DNA of 11,813 nt from an uncultured Eubacteriales bacterium (GCA_902406135.1 CABPCX010000024.1:1-11813), one strand, 5' to 3'. Positions 1 through 7,320 are shown, numbered from the stretch's first letter. Numbers and translations: made by a program. Notes: generated from the sequence alone by a model not told the origin.

Positions 1-1581
1 GTTTTCGGATACATACATTACTCCTTCATTGTACCAGTCAAATATGCTCACATCCGTGAATGTCTGCGCAGAAGTTACGCTCTCTCCGCTTTCATCCTTT
101 ATCCATTTTGCGTATACAGTCATTCCGCCGTCTATTTCTATTTCGTCTGCTTTTTCCTCAAAGTCATTTCCCGTATACCAGCCGTCAAATATGTATCCTG
201 ACCTTTCAGTTACATATCCGCTCAGATCTATGACGTCTCCCTTTTCAGCGTATACGGTTTTTATTTCCGTACCGCCGTTGGTCTCAAATCTCAGGGCAGA
301 ACCTTCCGTAAGCTCATATCTTGGATTTTTATCTGCCGTAACCGTCATATTTTTCTTTACACTGCTGTCCTTGGTAAATTTCTCTCCGTCTTCGTCTACC
401 CAGTATTTAAATCCTCCACCGGAAAGCAGAGGCGCATCGGGCATTACCAATACTCCGTAGCTGTTTCCGTAGGCAACGGCATATTCCCTGCCATTTACCA
501 TAAATGTGACTTTATATACCCTTAAATCCTCATCGTCCGTAATTATAGGGAAATCATCGCCTATTCTTTGTCCCCATTCAGCCTTAATAGCCTCACTATT
601 GCCCTTCTCCATGAAGAGATATGCCACCTCTCCCGATGCAAATTCCTCAAAGGTCTTTTCTTCTGCTGTTTGTTCTTCCTCATCATTTTCTTCCGAAGTA
701 CAGCCCTTTAAATAGTAGTTATTTGCTGACTCTTCCATGTCATGGGCTCCTGAGATAGCGTTGTATCCGACTTTTCCTATGTTATAGCAGTTTACAACTC
801 CCATCCTGCTGCCCCCTGCGATGCCGCTGGCATATTCCCCGCTGATGGTTCCTGTATTGTAGCTGTTTGTTACACCAAGAATATTTCTTCCTGCGATGCC
901 GCCGACACCTCCTTCGCCGCTGATGTCTCCCGTATTATAGCACCTGTTTACAACACCGTTCAAATCAGCGCCTCTTCCTAAGATACCGCCGACACAATCG
1001 CTTCCGCTGACTGTTCCTTCGTTATGGCAGTCTTTTGCGCTATATGCAGTACCTGCAATGCCGCCGACATTATTGCCGCCGCTGACACTTCCTGTGTTAT
1101 AGCAGTCTTCTATAGTGCCGCCACTATATCCCACGATACCGCCGACATTATTGCCGCCGCTTATCCAGCTGTCTTCTATTCCAAGGTCTTTTACTGTGCC
1201 GTTGGAGTCTATATAGCCAAAGAAACCTTGATAATCTTCGCTAGTGTTTATATATATTCCGCTGATGGTGTGGCCGTTTCCGTCAAAGGTACCATTGTAG
1301 GGAATATTATCATCGGTGCCTTTATTGTATCCGATGGGCGTCCACTGGTTGTTTTCGTCACAATTAAGTACGATGTTGGCTGTGAGTTCGGCGCAGGCGC
1401 CGGTTTCACCGTCGTTTACTCTATCCCTGAATGCCTTTAAATCTTCGGCATCCTCGATAATGTAGGTGTTATCTGATGAGCCGTCAGCGTCGCCAAAATT
1501 CCCATCCTTGGCATACACCGCCGCAGGCAGAAGCACCATTATCAGTGCGCATAAAAACGCCGCAAAAAATCCTTTCTTCAT
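1..1581 (-). CDS. GLUG-repeat / InlB-like repeat / SLH surface protein, C-terminus cut by window edge
   Basis: Open from ATG at 1581 to base 1 on the minus strand, 527 codons without a stop, so the 3' end lies outside the window. The start is set by a strong RBS at 1588-1595. Residues 1-24 form a signal peptide (MKK, hydrophobic core, cleavage likely after VYA24). Residues 36-130 resemble the leader found before GLUG repeats (YNGTFDGNGHTISG, then QGFFGYI). About 133-275 hold five GLUG-type units of the pattern VGGIxG...CYNTGxxSG; the conserved Ile of each falls at 149, 175, 200, 229 and 254. Residues 356-419 and 422-496 look like two InlB-B/Listeria-Bacteroides repeats, the second ending GGMTVYAKW. 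From 508, FTDVSIFDWYNEGVMYV is the start of an SLH domain, which in this family binds pyruvylated wall polymer. Likely a secreted wall-attached protein, possibly an adhesin; ligand unknown. The domain reading is fairly sure, the role is not. Confidence 0.88.
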   Translation of the reverse strand, partial: MKKGFFAAFLCALIMVLLPAAVYAKDGNFGDADGSSDNTYIIEDAEDLKAFRDRVNDGETGACAELTANIVLNCDENNQWTPIGYNKGTDDNIPYNGTFDGNGHTISGIYINTSEDYQGFFGYIDSNGTVKDLGIEDSWISGGNNVGGIVGYSGGTIEDCYNTGSVSGGNNVGGIAGTAYSAKDCHNEGTVSGSDCVGGILGRGADLNGVVNRCYNTGDISGEGGVGGIAGRNILGVTNSYNTGTISGEYASGIAGGSRMGVVNCYNIGKVGYNAISGAHDMEESANNYYLKGCTSEENDEEEQTAEEKTFEEFASGEVAYLFMEKGNSEAIKAEWGQRIGDDFPIITDDEDLRVYKVTFMVNGREYAVAYGNSYGVLVMPDAPLLSGGGFKYWVDEDGEKFTKDSSVKKNMTVTADKNPRYELTEGSALRFETNGGTEIKTVYAEKGDVIDLSGYVTERSGYIFDGWYTGNDFEEKADEIEIDGGMTVYAKWIKDESGESVTSAQTFTDVSIFDWYNEGVMYVSEN

Positions 1582-1587
1582 TTTGTT

Positions 1588-1595
1588 ACCTCCTT
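1588..1595 (-). promoter_or_regulatory. Ribosome binding site of the GLUG/SLH gene
   Basis: On the minus strand AAGGAGGT lies 6 nt before the ATG at 1581. It is an almost perfect complement to the 16S 3' end and fixes the start of a gene whose stop is outside the window. Confidence 0.8.
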
Positions 1596-1683
1596 CTCCG
1601 CATAAAAAAACAGGCGGATACTGCCCCTTCAGGCAAAAAACGTCTGTTCTAATATTTCCGCATTTGTTTTTACAGCAAAATAA

Positions 1684-1700
1684 GACAGAGTATGTCTGTC
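1684..1700 (-). repeat. Inverted repeat in the leader of the GLUG/SLH gene
   Basis: GACAGA and TCTGTC are separated by 5 nt, a perfect 6-bp stem. On the minus strand it lies about halfway along the roughly 180-nt untranslated leader expected from the promoter at 1771-1799. An outer AATAAGA/TCTTATT pairing can form as an alternative, because both use the same 3' arm. There is no U-run directly after it, so it is not an obvious terminator. It may be an operator or a leader RNA structure; function unknown. Confidence 0.4.
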
Positions 1701-1770
1701 AATGTTTATCTTATTTAAACTGCGTATTTCAATCATAGCAAATCCGGCCCCTTTATTACCATTTGAATAA

Positions 1771-1799
1771 ATTATAACAAAGGAAAACCTATTCCGCAA
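1771..1799 (-). promoter_or_regulatory. Probable sigma-A promoter for the GLUG/SLH gene
   Basis: On the minus strand the -35 is TTGCGG (1794-1799) and the -10 is a perfect TATAAT (1771-1776), with a 17-nt spacer. Transcription would start near 1764, giving a leader of about 180 nt before the ATG at 1581, long for a simple gene. The promoter lies just downstream of the terminator of the preceding minus-strand gene, so the two surface-protein genes appear to be separate transcription units. Confidence 0.6.
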
Positions 1800-1821
1800 C
1801 AACAGGGCTCTTTATTTAATC

Positions 1822-1853
1822 TAAAAAGACCGGCACACAAAAGTGTACCGGCC
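1822..1853 (-). terminator. Intrinsic terminator of the 874-residue SLH protein gene
   Basis: On the minus strand an 11-bp stem (arms 1843-1853 and 1828-1838) closes a 4-nt loop and is followed by five U (1823-1827), starting 17 nt after the stop codon. Two of the pairs are G-U wobbles that form only in minus-strand RNA; in plus-strand RNA they would be A-C mismatches. This fixes the main direction, though a T-run on the plus side could give weak bidirectional activity. Confidence 0.85.
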
Positions 1854-1869
1854 TTTTTTAATATATTGT

Positions 1870-4494
1870 TTATTTTTCTTTAGCAACAATCTTTGTTACG
1901 TTTCCGCTGGAGTTTCTTGAAAGTTCAACAGTATATGACCTTCCGGGATAATGTCCGATAAGCCAGTCAAGGTCTTTTTCATCACCGTCAACGACAACTG
2001 TTACGCTGCCTGCGAGGTAATATGAATTTCCTGTATAAACTCCGCTTGATAATTCTTCTCCGACTTTTATTTTATCTTCGTCAAGTGAAAGGAGATTTCC
2101 TTTAACGCTGCTCTTTGTTCCTTCAGCTTTGATTTTTGTAACATCGCCGCTGCTGTTTAATGTAAGAGTTGCTTCAAATTTTTCATCATCATCAAGTTTA
2201 TCTTCAAGTTTTGATACGCTTGAGGACTTGCCGTCGATATAAACAGATACGCTGCTTGCAAGGTCATAGCTCTTTGTATCGCCGTTTGAAAGTTTTATCT
2301 TTATTCTTGATTTTGAAAGGTAAGTAATTTCTCCAGTCTTAGAGTCTGATGATTCTTCGCCTGTTTCAATCTTTACTTTAGTAGCTCTGTCAGCGCCGTT
2401 AACTGTTACGTATGCTTTAACTGAGCTCTTGGAGCCGTCGCCGTATTTGTCGATTACAGTCCTGAGACTTGCGAACTTGCCGTCAATTGTAAAGTCGCAG
2501 CCTGATGAAGCAAAGTAATATGATTTATAGCCGTCTGAAGTCTTAATTCTAATTCTGTCTTCATCAACGCTGTAAATCTGTCCGCCCTTACTGCTGCTTG
2601 TTTCCTTAAGGGAAGCAGATATCTTTGTTACTTCATCTTTGCTGTTGAGTGTAAGTTTTACGTCGTACTGCTTATCATCATGAAATCTGTCTTTAAGTCT
2701 TGAAACGCTTGAAGATGAACCGTCGATAGTTACTGTGCAGTCCTTAGCGATATCATAGCTTCTTGTTCCGCCTGAAGAAGTTTTGATTTTAATAGTGCTG
2801 CTTGAGAGGCTGTAAAGTGAGCCGCTTGTGCTTGAAGTTGATGAGCTTCCTGTCTTGGCATCAATCTTTGTTACCTCATCTTTGCTGTTGAGTGTAAGTG
2901 TAACTGTAAATTTCTCGTCATCTTTGTATTTATCTCTGAGCTTATCAAAATCAGATGTCTTTCCATCGATTTTAACGCTTATATCGTCAGTATCATCAAT
3001 AAGGTAATATGATTTTTCTTTTCCGCTGCTCTTGATAGTTATCTTAGATGTAGAAAGATAAGTCATATCGCCGCTGAGGCTTCCCTTAGATGTTTCAGCC
3101 ACAATCTTTGTAACTTCCTTATCCTTATCGATAGTAAGAGTTACTGTATATTTTTCGCCGTCATCATATTTATCCTTAAGTTTATCATAGCTTGATGATG
3201 AACCGTCGATAGTTACTTTGATATCATCTGTATCATCAAGAAGATAATATGAATAATCTTTGCTTCCGCTCTTAATAGTTATCTTTGAAGAAGAAAGATA
3301 TGACATTTCACCCTTAAGGCTGCTGTCTGCAGTTGTAGCTGTAATTTTTGTAACGTATCCGTTTTTATCTGCTGTGATTGACGCTTCGATAGATGCACCG
3401 TCATCAACAAGGTCTATAAGGTCGTCAACGTCCTTTGAAGATCTTCCGTCAAGGGTAAGGGGAACCTTATTATAGTCCTTGTCAAATTTATAAGATGCTG
3501 TTCTGCTTCCGGACTGAATAGTAATTCTTGACTTGGAGATACTTGAAATAGTACCCTTTGTAAGCGCTGATGTTGAACCTGATGAGTATGCTGTAATGAA
3601 TGTAGCCTTACCGCTGTTTACAACAACTACAACATTATCACCCTCATTGATATCGGAAAGTTTTGCGCTGTCACCGTTATACATAACTGTAACAGATGAG
3701 CTTACATCTACCTTCTTTTCTGTTGAGCCTGTATTTACGGTAATTGAGCTGCTGCTAATATCTGTAACAGTACCGATTACCTGCTCGTTTACAGTGGGAT
3801 TTGAAGGTTTTGAAGAGCTGCCGCCCTTAAGCTCGTTATAAGTCTTTGTGGCAAGTACTGCCATTTCAGCTCTGTTTATGTTCTTTTTGGGGTTGAAGTT
3901 ATTGTTTTCGTCGCCCACCATAAGGTTAAGTCTGTTAAGGAGCTCAAGATAAGGAATTGAAGAAGCTGATATCTGGCTCTTATCATTATAGTTAACAGTA
4001 GCTGAAGGATTTGCCTGATATATTTTTGAAAGTGCCTTTCCGAATATAACGCCTACATCTTCACGTCTTGCGTTATTCTGTGTTGAAGCATTAGCCATAA
4101 AAATCTTCAGGTCGCTTGAAGAAAGAATACCGTTTTCAAGGGCATAAGCTGTGCTTTCATAAGCCCATGTAGGGATATTGTTAGCCTGCATGGTGCTTGT
4201 CCATTTTGAAATTGTAGCTGCTGATGTTTTATTAGCGCTGTTATATGAGCACATAATGCTGTACATAAACTGCACTGCCTCATTATAAGTTACATTATTT
4301 CTTGCTTTGCAAAGCTGTTTGCCGTTTTCCGTATATCCTGACATAAGTCCGAGGGAGGCTGCCTCGTCAATATACTGAGCGGCACCGGGCCAGGGAACAT
4401 CATTGATATCCGCAAATCTTGATGCGAATACAGTATTTATATTTCCCGCCATACACATAGCCGCTGTGGCAAGGGCTATAAATCTCTTTTTCAT
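1870..4494 (-). CDS. SLH-anchored surface protein with eight tandem beta-rich repeats
   Basis: 874 residues, start ATG 4494 preceded by TAGGAGGA. Residues 1-24 are a signal peptide with likely cleavage after VFA24. Three divergent SLH domains lie at about 27-85, 95-155 and 165-220; the third is clearest (FNPKKNINRAEMAVLATKTY). A Gly/Ser/Pro linker (223-238) leads to eight units at 239-310, 311-392, 393-472, 473-556, 557-635, 636-718, 719-796 and 797-874. A typical unit reads GxxxYLSxSxIxIKSG, then SYYL, a xVxIDG strand, KLxDKYxDDEK, and ends in VTKIxA. The units are rich in Ser, Lys and Asp, consistent with a small all-beta fold distantly like DUF5666-type domains, but that is inference. The anchor should bind secondary cell wall polymer and the repeats should project outward. 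It could be an S-layer-associated or spacer protein. I recognise no enzyme motif. Monocistronic: own promoter and terminator. Confidence 0.9.
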   Translation of the reverse strand: MKKRFIALATAAMCMAGNINTVFASRFADINDVPWPGAAQYIDEAASLGLMSGYTENGKQLCKARNNVTYNEAVQFMYSIMCSYNSANKTSAATISKWTSTMQANNIPTWAYESTAYALENGILSSSDLKIFMANASTQNNARREDVGVIFGKALSKIYQANPSATVNYNDKSQISASSIPYLELLNRLNLMVGDENNNFNPKKNINRAEMAVLATKTYNELKGGSSSKPSNPTVNEQVIGTVTDISSSSITVNTGSTEKKVDVSSSVTVMYNGDSAKLSDINEGDNVVVVVNSGKATFITAYSSGSTSALTKGTISSISKSRITIQSGSRTASYKFDKDYNKVPLTLDGRSSKDVDDLIDLVDDGASIEASITADKNGYVTKITATTADSSLKGEMSYLSSSKITIKSGSKDYSYYLLDDTDDIKVTIDGSSSSYDKLKDKYDDGEKYTVTLTIDKDKEVTKIVAETSKGSLSGDMTYLSTSKITIKSSGKEKSYYLIDDTDDISVKIDGKTSDFDKLRDKYKDDEKFTVTLTLNSKDEVTKIDAKTGSSSTSSTSGSLYSLSSSTIKIKTSSGGTRSYDIAKDCTVTIDGSSSSVSRLKDRFHDDKQYDVKLTLNSKDEVTKISASLKETSSSKGGQIYSVDEDRIRIKTSDGYKSYYFASSGCDFTIDGKFASLRTVIDKYGDGSKSSVKAYVTVNGADRATKVKIETGEESSDSKTGEITYLSKSRIKIKLSNGDTKSYDLASSVSVYIDGKSSSVSKLEDKLDDDEKFEATLTLNSSGDVTKIKAEGTKSSVKGNLLSLDEDKIKVGEELSSGVYTGNSYYLAGSVTVVVDGDEKDLDWLIGHYPGRSYTVELSRNSSGNVTKIVAKEK
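1873..3780 (-). repeat. Eight tandem coding repeats of about 220-250 bp
   Basis: Residues 239-874 of the SLH protein. Units 3 and 4 (393-556) are closest in protein sequence and share the SYYL-DDTDDI block. Units 4 and 5 share a 36-nt DNA stretch differing at one base (2864-2899 versus 2621-2656, offset 243 nt or 81 codons). Units 1, 2 and 8 are the most diverged. This gradient points to recent duplication or gene conversion in the middle of the array. Confidence 0.8.
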
Positions 4495-4547
4495 AAAATT
4501 TCCTCCTAAATAAAAAGTTTTTAAAAATTATGTCAATCACTAAGTCC

Positions 4548-4577
4548 ATTATATATTGTCCGGGCACTAAAAAGCAA
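4548..4577 (-). promoter_or_regulatory. Probable promoter of the 874-residue SLH gene
   Basis: On the minus strand the -10 is a perfect TATAAT (4548-4553) and the -35 is TTGCTT (4572-4577), with an 18-nt spacer. The leader would be about 45-50 nt, carrying AGGAGG (4502-4507). A nearer TTGACA at about 4531 has no usable -10 before the RBS and was not chosen. Confidence 0.55.
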
Positions 4578-4717
4578 CAAATGGGCATTGTTCTTAATAT
4601 TATTGTAAGTTTTAACATTCCTGATAAAATACGGTGCCCGTTACACTTTTCATGATTTTACCACACAAATCCCATAATTAATAATGAAAAAATATTCCAA
4701 AAACCGACTGTTAGTTT

Positions 4718-4802
4718 AACATCCGTGGCATTTGGGGCGGCAGAAAAAGCGCGGATGTTTCAAACGGCTTTCGGGCGCAGAATATAAGTCATTTCTGCGC
4801 CT
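4718..4802. repeat. GC-rich island with two perfect inverted repeats between divergent promoters
   Basis: Most of the 441-bp gap 4495-4935 is very AT-rich, but about 4720-4802 is GC-rich. First repeat: AACATCCG (4718-4725) with CGGATGTT (4752-4759), 8 bp around 26 nt. Second: GGCGCAGAA (4774-4782) with TTCTGCGCC (4793-4801), 9 bp around 10 nt. Neither is followed by a U-run on either strand. The island lies upstream of both flanking promoters, so it is in neither gene's leader. It could be a binding site, a small RNA or a relic of a palindromic element. I see no reading frame in it and do not recognise a known riboswitch. Confidence 0.5.
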
Positions 4803-4867
4803 AAAAATCTTCATTATTACAACTTAGTTTACATATAAAAGACTTTTAAAAAAAACAAAAAGTTTTC

Positions 4868-4895
4868 TTGCTTTTTTTATTATATAGTATATAAT
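4868..4895 (+). promoter_or_regulatory. Probable promoter of ktrB-ktrA
   Basis: The -35 is TTGCTT (4868-4873) and the -10 a perfect TATAAT (4890-4895), with a 16-nt spacer, in a long A/T tract. The start would be near 4902, giving a leader of only about 34 nt. That is too short to hold the c-di-AMP (ydaO-type) riboswitch found before some K+ transporter genes. The RBS is GAGG at 4923-4926. Confidence 0.6.
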
Positions 4896-4935
4896 ATAGG
4901 CGAATGGAAAATTAAATATATCGAGGATTTCAGAG

Positions 4936-6279
4936 ATGACAAAAAAACTTAAAAAATTTTCTCAGGCACAGACCATTGCCCTGGGCTTTTTTATTGTAAT
5001 TCTAACCGGAACCCTGCTGCTTATGCTGCCCTTTGCCTCACGAGACGGACAGAGCATTGGGTTCATACCTGCCTTGTTCACAGCATCCAGTGCGACCTGT
5101 GTTACGGGCCTTGTAGTGGTTGATACCTACACCCATTGGACACTCTTTGGCCAGCTTGTAATAATAACGCTTATACAGATTGGCGGTCTTGGTTTTGTCA
5201 CCATCGGCGTGCTTTTCGCCATGGCCCTCAACCGAAATATCGACCTTAAGCAGAGAACACTTATAAGAGAAAGTGTCAACTCCATTCAGCTTGGCGGAGT
5301 AGTCAAACTTGTTCGTAAAATATTTATGGGAACAATAATGTTTGAGCTTGCAGGTGCTGTAATACTCTCAATCTTTTTTGTTCCAAGATTAGGTCTTCTC
5401 AGAGGTATTTACTACGGGGTGTTCCATTCCATCTCCGCTTTCTGTAATGCCGGTTTTGACCTTATGGGTTATAAAGCTCTTTACAGTTCATTTACAGCCG
5501 AATATGACAGCATAATAATCAACGTGACTATTATGTCTCTTATTGTAATCGGTGGTATAGGCTTTATTGTATGGGACGACATTTCAAAGCATGGCCTTCA
5601 TTTCAAGAAGTATATGCTCCATACAAAAATAGTTCTTTCCACAACTGCTTTTCTTATTTTCGGCGGTGCGTTTCTTTTCTACATATTCGAAAGAAACAAC
5701 CTTATGGCCGATATGAGTGTCAAAGGAAAGATACTTTCCTCACTTTTCAGTTCGGTTACCGCAAGAACGGCAGGATTTAATACCATAGATACCGCTTCGC
5801 TTACATCAAGCAGCAAACTCCTCACGATTATACTTATGTTCATCGGAGGAAGCCCCGGTTCTACAGCCGGCGGTGTTAAAACAACAACGGTATCTACAAT
5901 TATCTTCTACGTCTGGAGCAATCTCCGCAGCGGAAACGACTGCAACATATTTAAAAGACGCATCAATGATGCCACTGTTAAAAAAGCTGGCGTTATTATA
6001 TGTATAAATCTTATGCTTGGACTTGCCGGAACCCTTGCCATCTGCCACCTTCAGAACAACGCACTCATAAGCGACGTTCTTTTTGAAGTTTACTCGGCAA
6101 TAGGCACCGTAGGTATGTCAACTGGCATAACCCGAGAACTTACTGATGCATCAAGAATAATTATTTCTCTTCTTATGTACTGCGGAAGGGTCGGAAGTAT
6201 GACATTTGCCCTTGCCTTTACAGAGAGAAAATCGGCGGCTCACATATCGCTGCCTGAAGAAAAAATAACAGTTGGTTAA
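4936..6279 (+). CDS. ktrB: K+ uptake membrane subunit, TrkH/KtrB family
   Basis: 447 residues, the usual KtrB size. It forms the K+-translocating pore in the cytoplasmic membrane and is gated by a KtrA/TrkA ring, encoded next. The four pore-loop filter motifs of the superfamily are visible: TCVTG (54-58), NAGFD (171-175), TAGFN (278-282) and TVGMS (391-395), each after a pore helix and between pairs of hydrophobic helices. The third membrane-pore-membrane unit also holds the conserved GSPGSTAGGVKT gating-loop segment (305-316). The start has GAGG 9 nt upstream. KtrB types usually couple K+ entry to Na+; this is family knowledge, not visible here. KtrB is preferred over TrkH because the partner is a single-RCK protein. 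Co-transcribed with ktrA 16 nt downstream. Confidence 0.94.
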   Translation: MTKKLKKFSQAQTIALGFFIVILTGTLLLMLPFASRDGQSIGFIPALFTASSATCVTGLVVVDTYTHWTLFGQLVIITLIQIGGLGFVTIGVLFAMALNRNIDLKQRTLIRESVNSIQLGGVVKLVRKIFMGTIMFELAGAVILSIFFVPRLGLLRGIYYGVFHSISAFCNAGFDLMGYKALYSSFTAEYDSIIINVTIMSLIVIGGIGFIVWDDISKHGLHFKKYMLHTKIVLSTTAFLIFGGAFLFYIFERNNLMADMSVKGKILSSLFSSVTARTAGFNTIDTASLTSSSKLLTIILMFIGGSPGSTAGGVKTTTVSTIIFYVWSNLRSGNDCNIFKRRINDATVKKAGVIICINLMLGLAGTLAICHLQNNALISDVLFEVYSAIGTVGMSTGITRELTDASRIIISLLMYCGRVGSMTFALAFTERKSAAHISLPEEKITVG

Positions 6280-6295
6280 AATTAACGGAGGAATT

Positions 6296-6949
6296 ATGAA
6301 GTCTGTATTATTAATCGGAATGGGCCGTTTTGGCCATCATTTATGCAAGAATCTAGTTGATTTAGGCAATGAAGTAATGATAATCGATAATGATGAGAAA
6401 TCAGTTGAGGATCTTGCTCCAATAGTTACAAGCGTACTTATAGGAGACTGCACAAATCCCGAAATACTTAAAAGTATCGGTGTAAGAAACTATGATATAT
6501 GTTTCGTATGCATCGGTTCAAACTTCCAGAGCAGTCTTGAGATAACAAGTCTTTTAAAAGACCTGGGCGCAAAATATGTTGTAAGCAAGGCAAGCCGTGA
6601 TATCCACGCTAAATTCCTTCTCAGAAACGGCGCTGACGAAGTCATCTATCCCGATAAGGATATAGCTGAAAAAACAGCAAAGAGATTTTCAGCAAACAAT
6701 GTTTTTGACTATATTGAACTCACTCATGATTATTCGGTATACGAAATACCTCCCCTTGCAAAATGGGCAGGCAAAACTATTCTTGACTCAAACATCAGAC
6801 GTAAACACAATATCAGCATCCTCGGCGTAAAGCATCCTGACGGAAGAGTAACAATGCTTCCCACAGCCGACTATATGATAGATGCAAACGATCATCTTAT
6901 GATTCTCGGAAGCTCCGAAAACATTGAAAAATTATTAAAATTACTGTAA
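6296..6949 (+). CDS. ktrA: K+ uptake regulatory subunit KtrA (RCK domain protein)
   Basis: 217 residues from ATG 6296, chosen over an in-frame ATG at 6272 because CGGAGGA sits 4-5 nt upstream of 6296 while the earlier start lies inside ktrB and lacks an RBS. Residues 1-130 form a Rossmann RCK_N domain: GMGRFG (8-13) is the nucleotide-binding glycine loop, D31 ends the second strand where the ribose would bind, and GDCTNPEIL (50-58) is another family signature. About 136-217 is the RCK_C domain, which in Firmicute KtrA proteins binds c-di-AMP and closes the channel; whether this one does cannot be told from sequence. The single RCK unit (E. coli TrkA has two) fits an octameric KtrA ring on a KtrB dimer, opened by ATP and closed by ADP in the family. 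Confidence 0.93.
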   Translation: MKSVLLIGMGRFGHHLCKNLVDLGNEVMIIDNDEKSVEDLAPIVTSVLIGDCTNPEILKSIGVRNYDICFVCIGSNFQSSLEITSLLKDLGAKYVVSKASRDIHAKFLLRNGADEVIYPDKDIAEKTAKRFSANNVFDYIELTHDYSVYEIPPLAKWAGKTILDSNIRRKHNISILGVKHPDGRVTMLPTADYMIDANDHLMILGSSENIEKLLKLL

Positions 6950-6974
6950 AATCGCAGTTTTTAATAAATGTCTG

Positions 6975-7003
6975 TTGCTCTTAGTGATATTTTATGCTAG
7001 AAT
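6975..7003 (+). promoter_or_regulatory. Probable promoter of secG
   Basis: -35 TTGCTC (6975-6980), a 17-nt spacer, and -10 TAGAAT (6998-7003) preceded by TGC, giving an extended -10. The start would be near 7010, about 30 nt before the secG ATG. It begins 26 nt after the ktrA stop, so secG is probably transcribed on its own. Confidence 0.6.
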
Positions 7004-7040
7004 ATCGTAAGTGACGCAAATTAACAGGGAGGTTTTGGAA

Positions 7041-7277
7041 ATGTTGACAACAGTTTTATCTGTTATTCTGGCAATAATCGGTGTGATTTTATGTATAATA
7101 GTTCTTCTTCAGTCAAACCGTTCAGCTGGTCTTGGCGCAGTAAGTGCCGCAGCAAGCTCAAGCGATTCATACTGGAGCAGAAATAAAGGCAACTCAATGG
7201 AAGGCAGCCTTTCAAGACTTACAAAGATACTTGGTGCTGTATTTATGATAATTGCCCTTGTTATAAGCTTTATTTAA
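7041..7277 (+). CDS. secG: Protein translocase subunit SecG
   Basis: 78 residues from ATG 7041, with GGGAGG (7027-7032) 8 nt upstream. An in-frame GTG at 7011 would add ten polar residues before the first helix and would sit at the predicted transcription start, so it is rejected. Topology is typical: helix 1 at about 3-24 ending in LLQ, a small-residue Gly/Ala/Ser loop (28-42, including SAGLGAVSAAASSS), and helix 2 at about 61-78 running to the end. SecG is the small non-essential partner of SecYE in the membrane channel and helps SecA-driven export, including of secreted surface proteins such as the two in this window. The secG-rnr order is common in Firmicutes. Confidence 0.93.
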   Translation: MLTTVLSVILAIIGVILCIIVLLQSNRSAGLGAVSAAASSSDSYWSRNKGNSMEGSLSRLTKILGAVFMIIALVISFI

Positions 7278-7287
7278 TCACAAACTA

Positions 7288-7320
7288 AATGGCCGGTGCG
7301 TTACACCGGCCATTATTTTA
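7288..7320 (+). terminator. Intrinsic terminator after secG
   Basis: A perfect 11-bp stem (AATGGCCGGTG at 7288-7298 with its complement at 7304-7314) closes a 5-nt loop and is followed by a T-rich tail (ATTTTATTTA). It starts 10 nt after the secG stop. It separates secG from rnr unless read-through occurs. Confidence 0.85.

Noticed and set aside
775..1160. CRISPR-like or non-coding direct repeats
   Set aside because: The periodicity of about 75-87 bp is explained by the GLUG coding repeats on the minus strand; units are diverged and in frame.
1024..1440. Plus-strand reading frame of 138 codons rich in Ala and Ile
   Set aside because: Antisense shadow of the GLUG repeat region; no RBS and repetitive composition mirrors the real minus-strand gene.
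4526..4536. TTGACA on the minus strand close to the SLH gene start
   Set aside because: A -10 at the right distance would fall next to the RBS, leaving almost no leader; the TATAAT at 4548-4553 is a better promoter.
4400..4618. Small minus-strand reading frame over the SLH gene start
   Set aside because: It runs through the promoter and RBS of the 874-residue gene in another frame; no RBS or recognisable protein features.
4640..4935. c-di-AMP (ydaO-type) riboswitch before the K+ transporter genes
   Set aside because: Such switches precede some ktr/trk genes, but the predicted leader is only about 34 nt and I could not find the conserved core in the upstream GC-rich island.
6272..6295. Upstream in-frame ATG for ktrA
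   Set aside because: It overlaps ktrB, has no RBS, and adds eight residues before the normal MKSVLLIGMGRFG start; ATG 6296 has CGGAGGA.
6937..6963. Terminator at the end of ktrA
   Set aside because: ACTG/CAGT gives only a 4-bp stem around an 8-nt loop before a T-run; too weak to call, although the secG promoter just after implies some boundary.
7011..7040. GTG start for secG at 7011
   Set aside because: It coincides with the predicted transcription start and lacks an RBS; ATG 7041 has GGGAGG at good spacing and begins directly with helix 1.
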